This document shows, piece by piece, positions 36,897 through 47,299 of a stretch of 64,000 bases of DNA. The stretch lies in assembly GCA_019739215.1 (NCBI GenBank), contig JAHHDR010000002.1:62001-126000 (forward strand), read 5' to 3'. The DNA is from Rhizobium sp. GTDB taxonomy: Bacteria > Pseudomonadota > Alphaproteobacteria > Rhizobiales > Rhizobiaceae. Position 1 is the stretch's first letter. Each line of letters starts with the position of its first letter. The notes under the pieces were generated by a model. That model was not told where the DNA came from. It saw only the letters and a list, made by a program, of their open reading frames with translations, and ran no database searches. The position numbers and the translations under genes are program-made.

Positions 36897-38399
36897 TTAC
36901 GGTATCCGCGGATAAGCCCAGGCATAGCCCAGGTGAAACACCTTACCTTCCGCGCCGAACCGGTACAACAGATTCACCACCGCGGCGGTGGGCCGCTCTG
37001 CGTCGGCCCCGTTTTCGGCAAGCAGGCGCCTGAGAGGCTCGGGCATCGGAGTCTCTCCATCGGATCCCCCGCGCCAGACCACCACTATCGGACGGGTGCT
37101 GTCGAAGGCCAAGTCCTTGGCCTTGGGGGCGTAGGCCGGTGTCACGACCGGGATGTCGCGGATAGCAAGACGCAGGTTGCCGGCCAATTCGGCATCCTCG
37201 GCGAGAACGAGAGAGGGCGGCAGTTGGATCGAGGCCAGGATTGCCTCGGTTACTCCCTGATGGGGTGCGTTCAATGCCGTATAGCGACCGGTCCAGTGCA
37301 CCAGGGGCACGCGCGCCGCCAGTGCGAGCGGCACCATGATCATCACCAGCAGAACCACCGCGCCGAAGCGTTTCGGCGCATTGCCGATCGTCTGGTTCAG
37401 CGCGTCGAGCTTCAGGCTGAAGTAGAGCGGCAGGAGGCAGAAGACGGACACCAGCCAGCGATCGTGAATGGCGGCCACGCTGCCGAGCACGACGAGAAGG
37501 ATGAGCGCGAGCAAGGCGAGCACGAATGTCCGGCCGAGCAGGCGCGTCCACGGGCTCGATATCTGCCAGGATTCCTGAAAGCGCCTGCCGAAGGACGCCC
37601 AGAAGACCAGGACCGTCGGCGCTACGAAGCCGATCAGCGCTGCCGCCAGCGAGAACAGGCCCTCTATGATCTGCGCGGTGCGGTCTGCCGGCACGGGCGG
37701 CAGCAAGCGCCCGATAGTCTCGGCGGTGACGGCATCGAAATTGTCCCGCAGCCAGAGCAGGTGGGGCGCAAGTGCTGCGCCGGCAAAGAGGAGGGTGACG
37801 GTCATCCTCCAGTTGACGAGCCGCGCGCGGAAAGCCTTTTCGGGCAAGAGTGCCACAAGCACCGTCACCAGCAGCAGACCGACATTCTGGCCCGAGAGAA
37901 TGCCCGCGCTGATCGCAATGCCGAGGGCGGCGTAGGCCAGCAACCATCCGCGGTGCAGCATCGCGAACAGCGCGCCGATGAAGAAGGCCGAGGCCACGAA
38001 AACGGTGGCGGTGGCGCCGGCATCCCGCTGCATCTCGAAGACGATCTGCGGCAGCAGCAGCATGCCGAGCACGGCGATGATCGCCAGGGCGCGGTTGCGG
38101 ATGACGGAAAATGCCGCCCATCCGACAAAGACATAGCCGAGGAAAAGCAGCACGGTTTCCAGCACGACCACGGCAAGGACACCGGCGCCGGCAAGCCTGG
38201 CGGCGCCGTGCTGGAGCCAGACCGCGAGCGGGGCATGGCCGACATAGCCGGGCTCCAGCCATTGTGCGAGGAAGAGCAGGCGGCTGCCTTCGAGTTCGAG
38301 CGAACCGGGAAAGAGCAGCCGCAGGCCCGCGTTCACGGCGAAATAGATGCCGAGCACGAGATAGAGCACTCCGCCGTCGCGCATCAGCCTTGCGAGCAC
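36897..38399 (-). CDS. Polytopic membrane glycosyltransferase, GT-C/ArnT-like (family 39 type)
   Basis: About 500 residues with roughly ten hydrophobic segments and the first periplasmic loop of GT-C enzymes (LRLLFPGSLELEGSRLLFLAQ, an acidic Glu-containing patch in the usual DE position). Such proteins transfer sugars from polyprenyl-phosphate to lipid A, glycans or proteins. Start uncertain: GTG at 38399, just after the upstream glycosyltransferase stop, or ATG at 38384; a reading to 38450 would overlap that gene by 50 bases without a ribosome site. It follows a polyprenyl-phosphate mannosyltransferase-like gene, the natural donor supplier. Confidence 0.85.
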   Translation of the reverse strand: MLARLMRDGGVLYLVLGIYFAVNAGLRLLFPGSLELEGSRLLFLAQWLEPGYVGHAPLAVWLQHGAARLAGAGVLAVVVLETVLLFLGYVFVGWAAFSVIRNRALAIIAVLGMLLLPQIVFEMQRDAGATATVFVASAFFIGALFAMLHRGWLLAYAALGIAISAGILSGQNVGLLLVTVLVALLPEKAFRARLVNWRMTVTLLFAGAALAPHLLWLRDNFDAVTAETIGRLLPPVPADRTAQIIEGLFSLAAALIGFVAPTVLVFWASFGRRFQESWQISSPWTRLLGRTFVLALLALILLVVLGSVAAIHDRWLVSVFCLLPLYFSLKLDALNQTIGNAPKRFGAVVLLVMIMVPLALAARVPLVHWTGRYTALNAPHQGVTEAILASIQLPPSLVLAEDAELAGNLRLAIRDIPVVTPAYAPKAKDLAFDSTRPIVVVWRGGSDGETPMPEPLRRLLAENGADAERPTAAVVNLLYRFGAEGKVFHLGYAWAYPRIP

Positions 38400-38400
38400 G

Positions 38401-39357
38401 TCAGCCGTCCGCTTCGTGGATCTTGCGGATGGAGTAGCCAAGCCGGGCATTGTCCGATCGCGCGAGCATCTCGGCGAGAATGCCGGTCGTGATCATCTGC
38501 ACCGAGCCGATGAACAGCATCATCGCGACCGTCAGAAGCGGCCGTCCGCCGATGTCTTCGCCGAAGCCGAACTTCACGATCATGAGCCAGAGGAACATCA
38601 GCGCGCTGATACCCCCGAAAAACAGCCCGATCATGCCGAAGAAGTGGCCCGGCCGCGCCCGGAAACGCATGAAGAACAGCACGGCCAGCAGGTCGAGAAT
38701 GACGCGGAAGGTGCGCGAGATGCCATATTTCGAGGTTCCGAACTGGCGGGCATGATGGGTGACGACCATCTCGCCGATCCGGGTCGAGGGCACGACGGAG
38801 GCGATCCAGGCGGGAATGAACCGGTGCATTCCGCCCATGATCCGCACCTGCTTGACGATCTCGGCGCGATAGAGCTTGAGCCCGCAGCCATAGTCGTGGA
38901 TATGCACGCCGGTGATGGTGCGGATCAGCTTGTTGGCGGTCCAGGATGGGATCAGCCGCAGCCAGAGCCCGTCCTGCCGCGTCTTGCGCCAGCCGCAGAG
39001 CATGTCGAGATCGCGCTCCTCGAGCGCGTCTATCATGCGGGGAATGTCGAGGGGATCATTCTGCAGGTCGCCGTCCAGCGTCGCGATCAGTCTTCCACGC
39101 GCGGCGTCGAACCCGGCCTGAAGGCCCGCGGCCTGGCCGAAATTGCGCTGGAACTCGATGATGCGGAGATCGAAGCCGGGCGTGCCGAGCAGCTTGCGGG
39201 CCTTGGCCAGCGTCGCGTCCGTCGAGCCGTCATCAATGAGGATCAGTTCCCAGCGCTTGCCGAAATCCTTGAGCGCATCAGCGATCCGCCCGACCATCAG
39301 CGTCACGTTCTCTTCCTCGTTGTGAACGGGGACGAGGACTGAAAGCGCGATCGGCAT
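38401..39357 (-). CDS. Family 2 glycosyltransferase, polyprenyl-phosphate sugar synthase (DPM1/ArnC-like)
   Basis: 318-residue GT-A enzyme with two C-terminal membrane helices. The start LSVLVPVHNEEEN, the ILIDDGSTD motif, RNFGQAAGLQAGFD, the metal-site DGDLQNDP (DxD region) and KYGISRTFRV are all typical of dolichol/undecaprenyl-phosphate mannose or glucose synthases. It loads a sugar on the lipid carrier, most likely for the GT-C enzyme encoded next. ATG at 39357 is chosen from the family start; an open extension to 39513 is low-quality sequence for this family. Confidence 0.92.
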   Translation of the reverse strand: MPIALSVLVPVHNEEENVTLMVGRIADALKDFGKRWELILIDDGSTDATLAKARKLLGTPGFDLRIIEFQRNFGQAAGLQAGFDAARGRLIATLDGDLQNDPLDIPRMIDALEERDLDMLCGWRKTRQDGLWLRLIPSWTANKLIRTITGVHIHDYGCGLKLYRAEIVKQVRIMGGMHRFIPAWIASVVPSTRIGEMVVTHHARQFGTSKYGISRTFRVILDLLAVLFFMRFRARPGHFFGMIGLFFGGISALMFLWLMIVKFGFGEDIGGRPLLTVAMMLFIGSVQMITTGILAEMLARSDNARLGYSIRKIHEADG

Positions 39358-39479
39358 GTCGAGGTCGAGGCTCGCCTCGGCCGGGGATTGACGCTGCAAC
39401 AACACGGGCTCCGGATGACTGGTTTTGGTTGGGCCATCTGTTATAGCAGGCGCTGGATCAAGGCAATCGGGCCGGGCAA

Positions 39480-40457
39480 GTGAGGCGGAAGGTCGCGACG
39501 TCGATGCCGGCATGGCTGTGGCAGAAAAGGGTCGGCGTCCTGACCGTGGTGGTGGTCGCTCTCTATGCGGCCTTCATCGAGTGGGTCTGGGGCTGGGCCA
39601 GCATCATCGCCGGTTGGCAGGTCGTCGGCCTGCCGGTGGTCCTTCTCGCGCTGATCCTGCTCGCCGGCACGTATGTCATCCGCGCCTGGCGCATGCGGGA
39701 CTATTTCCCGCGCGAGACTTCCGGGCGGTTCCTTCAACTCTTTCGGGTGACGCAGGTGCATAACCTGCTCAATATCATGATGCCCTTTCGCGCTGGCGAA
39801 ACCAGCTTTCCGCTGCTGATGCGCTCGGAATTCGGCGTGCCGCTCGCCCATGGAACGGCGGCGCTGCTGGTGCTGCGGCTGCTGGATCTCCACGCCCTGC
39901 TGGCGGCGGCCGGGCTCGGCTTGGTGGCAGGGTCGCAGCGACCCTATCTCTCGGCTGTGCTCTGGGCGGTGTTTCTCGTGGTGCCGCTCACGCTCTTTCC
40001 CTTCAAGCGACCGCTTATGCAGGCGCTTCGTGGCCGACTGTCCGGCGGGCTGGGACGCATTGTGGAAGAAATCGACGACGGCCTGCCGCCCGATCTTGCG
40101 GCCTTCATCCGCGCCTGGCTGCTGACGGTGCTCAACTGGGGCGTCAAGGTTCTGGTGCTGGCCTGGGTTTTGGGCCTGATGGGTGTGCTGCCTGTCGCCT
40201 CGACGTTCGGCGGTGCGCTGGGGGGAGAGTTGTCGTCCGTGCTGCCGGTGCATGCGCCGGCCGGGGTCGGGACCTATCCGGCGGGGATCACGGCGGGTGC
40301 GGCGGCGTTCGGGTCCGCAAGGGACGCGACGACGCTCGATCTGCTGGCCAGAGCGAGCATCAATGCGCATCTGCTGATCGTCGTGTCTGCGCTGGTGGGG
40401 ACGGGATTGTCGGTCCTTCTTCCCGCGACCGGTCGGAAGGGTGCCTCGAACCGCTAA
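39480..40457 (+). CDS. Lysylphosphatidylglycerol-synthase-like membrane protein (UPF0104/PF03706)
   Basis: 325 residues with about seven hydrophobic segments, the MPFRAGETSFPLLMRSEF and LPVHAPAGVGTYPAG motifs of the LPG_synthase_TM family, and no aminoacyl-transferase domain, so this is the flippase-like half only. Such stand-alone proteins are often near glycosyltransferases and are thought to move lipid-linked substrates. It is divergent from the two glycosyltransferase genes and likely works with them. Start is GTG at 39480 or ATG at 39504; neither has a strong ribosome site. Confidence 0.86.
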   Translation: MRRKVATSMPAWLWQKRVGVLTVVVVALYAAFIEWVWGWASIIAGWQVVGLPVVLLALILLAGTYVIRAWRMRDYFPRETSGRFLQLFRVTQVHNLLNIMMPFRAGETSFPLLMRSEFGVPLAHGTAALLVLRLLDLHALLAAAGLGLVAGSQRPYLSAVLWAVFLVVPLTLFPFKRPLMQALRGRLSGGLGRIVEEIDDGLPPDLAAFIRAWLLTVLNWGVKVLVLAWVLGLMGVLPVASTFGGALGGELSSVLPVHAPAGVGTYPAGITAGAAAFGSARDATTLDLLARASINAHLLIVVSALVGTGLSVLLPATGRKGASNR

Positions 40458-40509
40458 CAGCAGCGGTGCAGGGCAGTCGGCGGCTCGAAAGATTCTCCCG
40501 CCCACCCCG

Positions 40510-40538
40510 TTGCGCTTTTTCCCGCTCGCGGTTATACA
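40510..40538 (+). promoter_or_regulatory. Promoter of rpmI-rplT
   Basis: TTGCGC (40510-40515), 17-base spacer, TATACA (40533-40538), 105 bases before the rpmI start. The intervening leader contains GC-rich inverted segments (CCGTCCGAACGGTCCGG) where L20 feedback could act, as rpmI leaders do in other bacteria; no specific L20 site is claimed. Confidence 0.6.
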
Positions 40539-40642
40539 CCGCCCGTCCGAACGGTCCGGCAGGGCATGCCGTGGCCGTTCTTTATGCTTGAGATGGACTT
40601 CGTCGGTCCGCCTCTCAAAAACTAAAACAATGGAGTAGCAAA

Positions 40643-40846
40643 ATGCCCAAGATGAAGACGAAGTCTGCTGCCAAGAAGCGGTTCAAGATTACCGCCACTG
40701 GCAAGGTTCTGTCGGCAGCTGCCGGCAAGCGTCACGGCATGATCAAGCGCAGCAACAAGTTCATTCGCAACGCCCGCGGCACCATGGTTCTGGCTGAACC
40801 CGATGGCCGCAAGGTGATCAAGAACTATCTGCCCAACGGTCTCTGA
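40643..40846 (+). CDS. rpmI: 50S ribosomal protein L35
   Basis: 67-residue basic protein with the usual [20 protein letters not shown] start and the [11 protein letters not shown] end. It precedes rplT by 36 bases in the conserved rpmI-rplT pair. In many bacteria infC is in the same operon; here infC is separate, 7 kb away on the same strand. A GGAG site lies before the ATG. Confidence 0.98.
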   Translation: MPKMKTKSAAKKRFKITATGKVLSAAAGKRHGMIKRSNKFIRNARGTMVLAEPDGRKVIKNYLPNGL

Positions 40847-40882
40847 GACCTCGCGCTTTTTGTTGTTTAAGGAGATCATGAC

Positions 40883-41287
40883 ATGTCACGTGTGAAAAGA
40901 GGCGTTACGTCCAGCGCCAAGCATAAGAAGGTTCTGAAGGCCGCCAAGGGCTTTTACGGCCGTCGCAAGAATACCATCCGCACCGCGAAGGCTGCCGTCG
41001 ATCGCTCGATGCAGTACGCAACGCGCGACCGCAAGGTCAAGAAGCGGAATTTCCGCGCTCTGTGGATCCAGCGCATCAATGCTGCTGTCCGCGAGCACGG
41101 CCTGACCTATGGCCGCTTCATCGACGGCCTGACCAAGGCCGGCATCGAAGTCGACCGCAAGGTGATGTCGGAAATGGCGATCAGCCAGCCGGAGGCCTTC
41201 GGCACGCTCGTGGCTGCCTCCAAGAAGGCCCTTGATTACCTCAAGGAAGCCGGCACCACCAACGAGTTTGAAAGCGCGGTCAAGTAA
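40883..41287 (+). CDS. rplT: 50S ribosomal protein L20
   Basis: 134-residue basic assembly protein of the large subunit. Start [20 protein letters not shown] and the central [20 protein letters not shown] and [20 protein letters not shown] are standard. A good AAGGAG site precedes the ATG. The stop is directly followed by the attenuator-like structure leading to pheS. Confidence 0.98.
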   Translation: MSRVKRGVTSSAKHKKVLKAAKGFYGRRKNTIRTAKAAVDRSMQYATRDRKVKKRNFRALWIQRINAAVREHGLTYGRFIDGLTKAGIEVDRKVMSEMAISQPEAFGTLVAASKKALDYLKEAGTTNEFESAVK

Positions 41288-41355
41288 GCCAGCGCTTCCC
41301 AAATTCTATGTCTATATTGGGAAACCCGCGCTGGCACGGCTGGCGCGGGTTTTTT
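41288..41355 (+). terminator. Attenuator-like pair of hairpins between rplT and pheS
   Basis: A strong terminator (AAACCCGCGC, 11-base loop, GCGCGGGTTT and a T run at 41350-41355) starts at 41322. Upstream, GCCAGCGC (41288-41295) plus TTCCCAA (41296-41302) can pair with TTGGGAA (41317-41323) and GCGCTGGC (41328-41335). That outer pairing uses the left arm of the terminator, so the two folds exclude each other, as in an attenuator. The first arm begins at the rplT stop codon, so a ribosome ending there would mask it. The structures are read directly; a role in controlling pheST is inferred. Confidence 0.65.
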
Positions 41356-41412
41356 CCTGTCTGACCCACGTCCGATCTATCCGTCCCCTCTTCGCAAATT
41401 CATGAGCGAACC

Positions 41413-42495
41413 ATGTCCGATCTCGACCAGTTGAAATCATCCATCACGGCGGACATCGTCGCCGCATCCGACGAGGCTGCGATCGAAGCCGTCCGCGTCA
41501 ACGCGCTCGGCAAGAAGGGCTCGATCTCCGAGCTTCTGAAGACGCTCGGATCCATGAGCCCGGAAGAACGCCAGACGCGCGGCGCCGCGATCAACCAGAT
41601 CAAAGCCGAGGTCGCCGACGCCATCACGTCGCGCAAGTCGGCGCTGAAGGATGAGGCGATCAATGCGCGCCTCGCCCGCGAGACGGTCGATGTCACGCTG
41701 CCGGTCCGCTCCTCGCCGGCCGAGCGCGGCCGCATCCATCCGATCACCCAGATCATCGACGAGATCACCGCGATCTTCGGCGACATGGGCTTCTCGATCG
41801 CCGAAGGTCCGGATATCGAGACCGACCATTACAATTTCACGGCGCTGAATTTCCCGGTCGGCCACCCGGCCCGCGAGATGCATGACACGTTCTTCCTGCC
41901 GCCGGATGCGAACGGAGAACGCAAGGTGCTGCGCACCCACACCTCCCCGGTGCAGATCCGCACCATGGAAACGCAGAAGCCGCCTATCCGCATCATCATT
42001 CCCGGCAAGACCTATCGCCAGGATTCGGACGCGACCCATTCGCCGATGTTCCACCAGGTCGAGGGCCTCGTGATCGACAAGACGGCCAATGTCGCCCACA
42101 TGCGCTGGGTGCTGGAAGAATTCTGCAAGGCCTTCTTCGAAGTGCCTTCGGTCAACATGCGCTTCCGCCCGTCCTTCTTCCCCTTCACCGAGCCGTCGGT
42201 CGAGGTCGACATCCAGTGCGACCGCTCCGGCGACGTCATCAAGTTCGGCGAGGGCACCGACTGGATGGAAATCCTCGGCTGCGGCATGGTTCACCCGAAC
42301 GTGCTGCGCGCCGGCGGGCTCGATCCCGATGTCTACCAGGGCTTTGCCTGGGGCATGGGTCTCGACCGGATCGCGATGCTGAAATACGGGATGCCGGATC
42401 TCAGAGACTTCTTCAATGCCGACGTCCGCTGGATGAACCATTACGGCTTCCGCCCGCTCGACATGCCGACGCTGTTTGGTGGTTTGAGCGCGTAA
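41413..42495 (+). CDS. pheS: Phenylalanyl-tRNA synthetase alpha subunit
   Basis: 360-residue class II catalytic subunit. N-terminal coiled-coil (about 1-90), then the class II core with motif 2 ([17 protein letters not shown]) and motif 3 ([17 protein letters not shown]). It attaches phenylalanine to tRNA(Phe) together with PheT, which begins 22 bases later. The weak ribosome site before the ATG and the hairpins above suggest control after transcription starts. Confidence 0.97.
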   Translation: MSDLDQLKSSITADIVAASDEAAIEAVRVNALGKKGSISELLKTLGSMSPEERQTRGAAINQIKAEVADAITSRKSALKDEAINARLARETVDVTLPVRSSPAERGRIHPITQIIDEITAIFGDMGFSIAEGPDIETDHYNFTALNFPVGHPAREMHDTFFLPPDANGERKVLRTHTSPVQIRTMETQKPPIRIIIPGKTYRQDSDATHSPMFHQVEGLVIDKTANVAHMRWVLEEFCKAFFEVPSVNMRFRPSFFPFTEPSVEVDIQCDRSGDVIKFGEGTDWMEILGCGMVHPNVLRAGGLDPDVYQGFAWGMGLDRIAMLKYGMPDLRDFFNADVRWMNHYGFRPLDMPTLFGGLSA

Positions 42496-42517
42496 TCGGA
42501 CAAGGGAGATTTAAGAC

Positions 42518-44957
42518 ATGAAATTCACACTGTCCTGGCTCAAGGATCACCTCGACACCGACGCCTCGCTCGACGCCATCTGCGAGCGCCTCACCCTGAT
42601 CGGCCTCGAAGTCGAAAGCGTCGACGACAAGAAGGGTTTCGCACCCTTCGTCATCGCCAAGGTGCTGACGGCGGAGAAGCATCCGCAGGCGGACAAGCTC
42701 CAGGTTCTCTCGGTCGACACAGGCGCGGGCGCGCCGGTGCAGGTCGTCTGCGGCGCGCCGAATGCGCGGGCAGGGCTCGTCGGCGCCTTCGCGGCGCCCG
42801 GCACCTATGTGCCCGGCATCGACGTCACGCTCGGCATCGGCAATATCCGCGGCGTCGAGAGCCGCGGCATGATGTGCTCGGAGAAGGAACTCGAAATCTC
42901 CGACGCCCATGACGGCATCATCGACCTGCCCGCGGATGCCCCCGTCGGCACGTCCTTCGCCAAGTATTATGGCATCGACGATCCAGTCATCGAGATCAAC
43001 CTGACGCCGAACCGCCCGGACTGCACCTCGATCTATGGCATCGCCCGCGATCTGGCCGCGTCGGGCATGGGCACGCTCAAGACCCGCCCGGCCCCCACCT
43101 TCAAGGTCGAGGGCGAGACCCAGGTCAAGGTCGTGCTCGACTTCGCGGGCGAGGACAAGGCGCTCTGCCCCGGCTTCGCGCTCCGCCTCGTGCGCGGGGT
43201 GAAGAACAGCCCGAGCCCGGCCTGGATGCAGAAGCGGCTGCGCGCCATCGGCCTCAGGCCCATCAATGCGCTGGTCGACGTCACCAACTACCTGACCTTC
43301 GACCAGGGCCGCCCGCTCCACGTCTTCGACGCCGCCAAGGTCAAGGGCAACCTCACCGTCCGCCGCGCCAAGGACGGCGAAACGGTGCTGGCGCTCGACA
43401 CCCGCGAATACAAGCTGAACCCGGCAAACGTCGTCATCGCGGACGAAAACGGCGTCGAGTCGATCGGCGGTATCATGGGCGGCGAGCATTCCGGCTGTGA
43501 CGAGAACACGGTGGACGTGCTCATCGAATCCGCGCTGTGGAACCCGCTCAACATCGCCCGCACGGGCCGCGAACACGGCATCATTAGCGATGCGCGCTAC
43601 CGCTTCGAGCGCGGCGTCGATCCCGAATACATGGTGCCTGGCATCGAACGCGCCACCGAGCTGGTGCTCGAACTCTGCGGCGGCACGCCCGCGAAGCTGG
43701 ATGTCGTGGGCTATGAGGGCTACACGCCCAAGGCCGTGTCCTTCCCCTTCGCCGAGGTCAAGCGCCTGACCGGCCTCGACATTCCCAAGGACGAGTCGGT
43801 CTCGATCCTCACCCGCCTCGGCTTCAAGGTCGAAGGCTCGGGCGACACGGTGACCGCCTATGTCCCGTCCTGGCGGCCTGACGTCGACGGCAAGGCCGAT
43901 CTGGTCGAGGAAGTCATGCGCATCCACGGCATCAACGAGATCAAGCCGCAGGCCCTGCCGCGCCTCAGCGAGGTCAACACCAAGATCCTCACCACGCTGC
44001 AGATCCGCTCGCGGCTCGCCAAGCGGGCGCTGGCCGCGCGGGGCATGCTGGAAGCGGTCACCTGGTCCTTCATCCCGGCCGAACATGCCGCGCTGTTCGG
44101 CGGCGGCTTCGCCCGCACTCAAGCTCGAAAACCCGATCGCGGCTGATATGTCCGACATGCGGCCGTCGCTGCTGCCGGGTCTGCTGACGGCAGCCCAGCG
44201 CAATGCCGCCAAGGGGCACAGTGACGTCGCGCTGTTCGAAGTGTCGGGCACCTATGAGGATGATACGGCCGAGGGCCAGCGCCGCATCGCCGGCGGCATC
44301 CGCCGTGGCACGGCAACGCTCAACGGCCAGGGCCGGCTCTGGTCCAACCAAGGAGCAGGGCGGCGGAAAGAACGTCGACGTCTTTGACGCCAAGGCCGAT
44401 GCGCTGGCGGTGCTGGAAGCTATAGGCTTCCCGGTCGCCAACCTGCAGATCGAGCAGGGCGGACCGGCCTGGTATCACCCCGGCCGCTCCGGCACGATCA
44501 AGATGGGCCCGAAACTTGTCATCGGCCATTTCGGCGAGTTCCACCCCAAGACGCTCGACAGCGCTCGATGTTTCTGGCGCGCTCTGCGGTTTCGAACTGG
44601 TTCTCGATAAGCTGCCCGAGCCGAAGAAGAAGGCGACCCGCACCAAGCCGGTGCTGGAGCTCTCGCCCTTCCAGGCCGTACGGCGCGACTTCGCCTTCGT
44701 CGTCGACACGTCAAGGTCGAGGCCGGCTGCCATCGTCAAGGCCGCCACCAGCGCCGACCGCAAGCTGATCACCGGGCGTCACTGTCTTCGACGTCTTCGA
44801 GGGGGCATCGCTGGGCGACAGCCGAGAAGTCCATCGCCATCGAAGTTCAGCCATCCAGCCGGCCGAGCGCACGCTCACCGACGAGGACTTCGACGCCCTG
44901 ACCAAGCGGATCGTGGCGAATGTCGAGAAGTCGACGGGCGGGGTGTTGCGGGGCTGA
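42518..44957 (+). CDS. pheT: Phenylalanyl-tRNA synthetase beta subunit, broken by several single-base indels
   Basis: Editing/tRNA-binding subunit of PheRS. From 42518 the frame is clean for about 530 codons (EMAP/OB domain, B3/B4 editing domain, B5). It stops as written at 44146, but conserved PheT sequence continues in alternating frames to a stop at 44955-44957 ([71 protein letters not shown]). Six one-base changes restore one 811-residue protein: extra base in 44112-44114, 44348-44349, at 44560, in 44776-44778 and 44824-44825, and one missing near 44853. Being essential, pheT is unlikely to be a pseudogene; sequencing error is the best reading. Confidence 0.9.
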
Positions 44958-44998
44958 TTTCGCTGGACGCAGCGGGACGAATGTTCTGCCGCATTCCG

Positions 44999-45182
44999 GG
45001 CTCACCCCCCTCTGCCCTGCCGGGCATCTCCCCCTCAAGGGGGGAGATCGGCAAGATGCTTGCTCATCGCCTCAAGCGAGCAAGGCGTTCTGAGCATTCG
45101 GCAGCAATGGATAGGCGAGCGGCGCCCCATCGGATCTCCCCCCTTGAGGGGGAGATGTCCGGCAGGACAGAGGGGGGTGAGC
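44999..45182. repeat. RIME/REP-like palindromic intergenic element
   Basis: 51-base arms (44999-45049 and 45132-45182) are inverted repeats with two mismatches, enclosing 82 bases that contain a smaller inverted pair (CTTGCTC/GAGCAAG). Each arm also holds its own small palindrome (CTCCCCCTC/AAGGGGGGAG type). This layout and sequence style is characteristic of the palindromic intergenic elements of Rhizobiales. It fills most of the gap between pheT and the antitoxin gene. Confidence 0.85.
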
Positions 45183-45196
45183 CGCGATCGCAAGCA

Positions 45197-45409
45197 TCAA
45201 AGTTTGAGACCCTTCCAAACATCATCTTTGGCAACGGAGTCGAATGGCTTGGCGAGGCGCGACGTCGCCGTCAAGTAATCTTCCAGATCTTCGATTTTCT
45301 GCGCGAGAGCCTCGCGAACAACCCGACTGACGCTCGTGCCATTAGCCGCCGCAGCCTCCTCAAGGCGCCGTTTGATTTCATCATCGATGCGAATGCTGAA
45401 GGTCGCCAT
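45197..45409 (-). CDS. Ribbon-helix-helix antitoxin-like protein
   Basis: 70 residues with a ribbon-helix-helix DNA-binding start ([20 protein letters not shown] and [15 protein letters not shown]) and a short C-terminal tail ([20 protein letters not shown]) of the kind that wraps a toxin in RelB/DinJ/StbD-type antitoxins. No toxin gene is present: the 240 bases downstream hold the palindromic element, and the upstream neighbour is an exonuclease. It is either an orphan antitoxin or a stand-alone regulator. AGGTGCGGGA lies before the ATG. Confidence 0.78.
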   Translation of the reverse strand: MATFSIRIDDEIKRRLEEAAAANGTSVSRVVREALAQKIEDLEDYLTATSRLAKPFDSVAKDDVWKGLKL

Positions 45410-45437
45410 TCCCGCACCTGTTCGTGGGTAGCCTACT

Positions 45438-46067
45438 CTACCACCCCACAACCTTCCGCGCATTCCTCAGCGGCCTCATCTCCGGCTCCACCCAGTTGCT
45501 TGGCGGATGCAGCAGGTCGTCCCGCGCCTCCGGCAGCGGCAGGTCGTGGACCCAGAGCCAGACATTCATGCAGAGCCAGGCATCCTCCAGCGCGCCGTGG
45601 ACCTTGCCGCGGCCGCCATGGCCCATATGGGCCAGCACCTTGTCCAGCCCGCCCGGACGGCCATGTCTGGTCTTGTAGCGCCGCATCGAGCAGTCGAACT
45701 TCGCAGGGCGGAGCGTATGGTCGCAGAGGCTGAATTCGCCCCGGATGAAGCGCTCGTCAAAGGCGGCGTTGTGGGCGATGACGGTGTCGGCGCGCTCGAA
45801 GGGGCCGATGATCTCGTCGGCATGGACGGAGAAGTCGGGCTGGAACCGCAATGTCCAGTCGTCATAGCCATGCACGGCGGCGGCGAACGGATTGCTGGGC
45901 CGGCCGGGATTGAAGATCAGGTGGCCGGTATTGGTGCAGTCGACGCCATCCATCAGCGCCTCGAGGTCGAGCTCGACAGCGCCGAGCGTGATCACGCGGT
46001 CCTGATAGGTCAGCCCCGTCGTTTCGACGTCGACGAAAAGAAGGTGTCTCGGCTTGCTGCCCGCCAT
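45438..46067 (-). CDS. 3'-5' exonuclease, DnaQ/RNase T family (DEDDh)
   Basis: 209-residue exonuclease. Exo[10 protein letters not shown] supplies the first Asp-Glu pair, Exo[12 protein letters not shown] the next Asp, and Exo[13 protein letters not shown] the His and last Asp, a full DEDDh set. It resembles stand-alone DnaQ-like proteins rather than the Pol III epsilon subunit (no clamp-binding motif seen, and it is short). The start at 46067 trims an unlikely 19-residue extension. Confidence 0.88.
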   Translation of the reverse strand: MAGSKPRHLLFVDVETTGLTYQDRVITLGAVELDLEALMDGVDCTNTGHLIFNPGRPSNPFAAAVHGYDDWTLRFQPDFSVHADEIIGPFERADTVIAHNAAFDERFIRGEFSLCDHTLRPAKFDCSMRRYKTRHGRPGGLDKVLAHMGHGGRGKVHGALEDAWLCMNVWLWVHDLPLPEARDDLLHPPSNWVEPEMRPLRNARKVVGW

Positions 46068-46177
46068 GCGCTTTTCAAATCCCGTTGCAGCAACCGGGTT
46101 AGAACCGCAGGCGGCACTTGGCAAGCGGGCGCGACCCGCCGCGTCCGCCTACCCACAGTCCAGCCGCCCCATGGGTC

Positions 46178-47251
<1,074 letters not shown>

Positions 47252-47299
47252 TCAGGATAGGTATGCAGGCTGCGCCGCGCAAGGCATTGCGGGCAGCGA

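Noticed and set aside
36933..38492. 519-codon open frame opposite the GT-C glycosyltransferase
   Set aside because: Arg/Gln/His-rich antisense translation; the minus-strand protein has clear membrane helices and motifs.
41308..41367. Short frame ATG TCT ATA ... TTT TTT CCT GTC TGA before pheS as a Phe leader peptide
   Set aside because: Its two Phe codons are simply the T run of the terminator, downstream of both hairpins, so they could not control them. No ribosome site precedes it.
42413..44251. 612-codon open frame on the minus strand opposite pheS/pheT
   Set aside because: Antisense shadow of pheT with no family signature; the plus-strand frame is certain.
42518..44957. pheT as a pseudogene
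   Set aside because: The gene is essential, conservation continues in all shifted segments, and the breaks are single-base changes, which fits sequencing error better.
45050..45131. Toxin gene downstream of the antitoxin
   Set aside because: The stretch is the centre of a palindromic element and holds no reading frame of toxin size.
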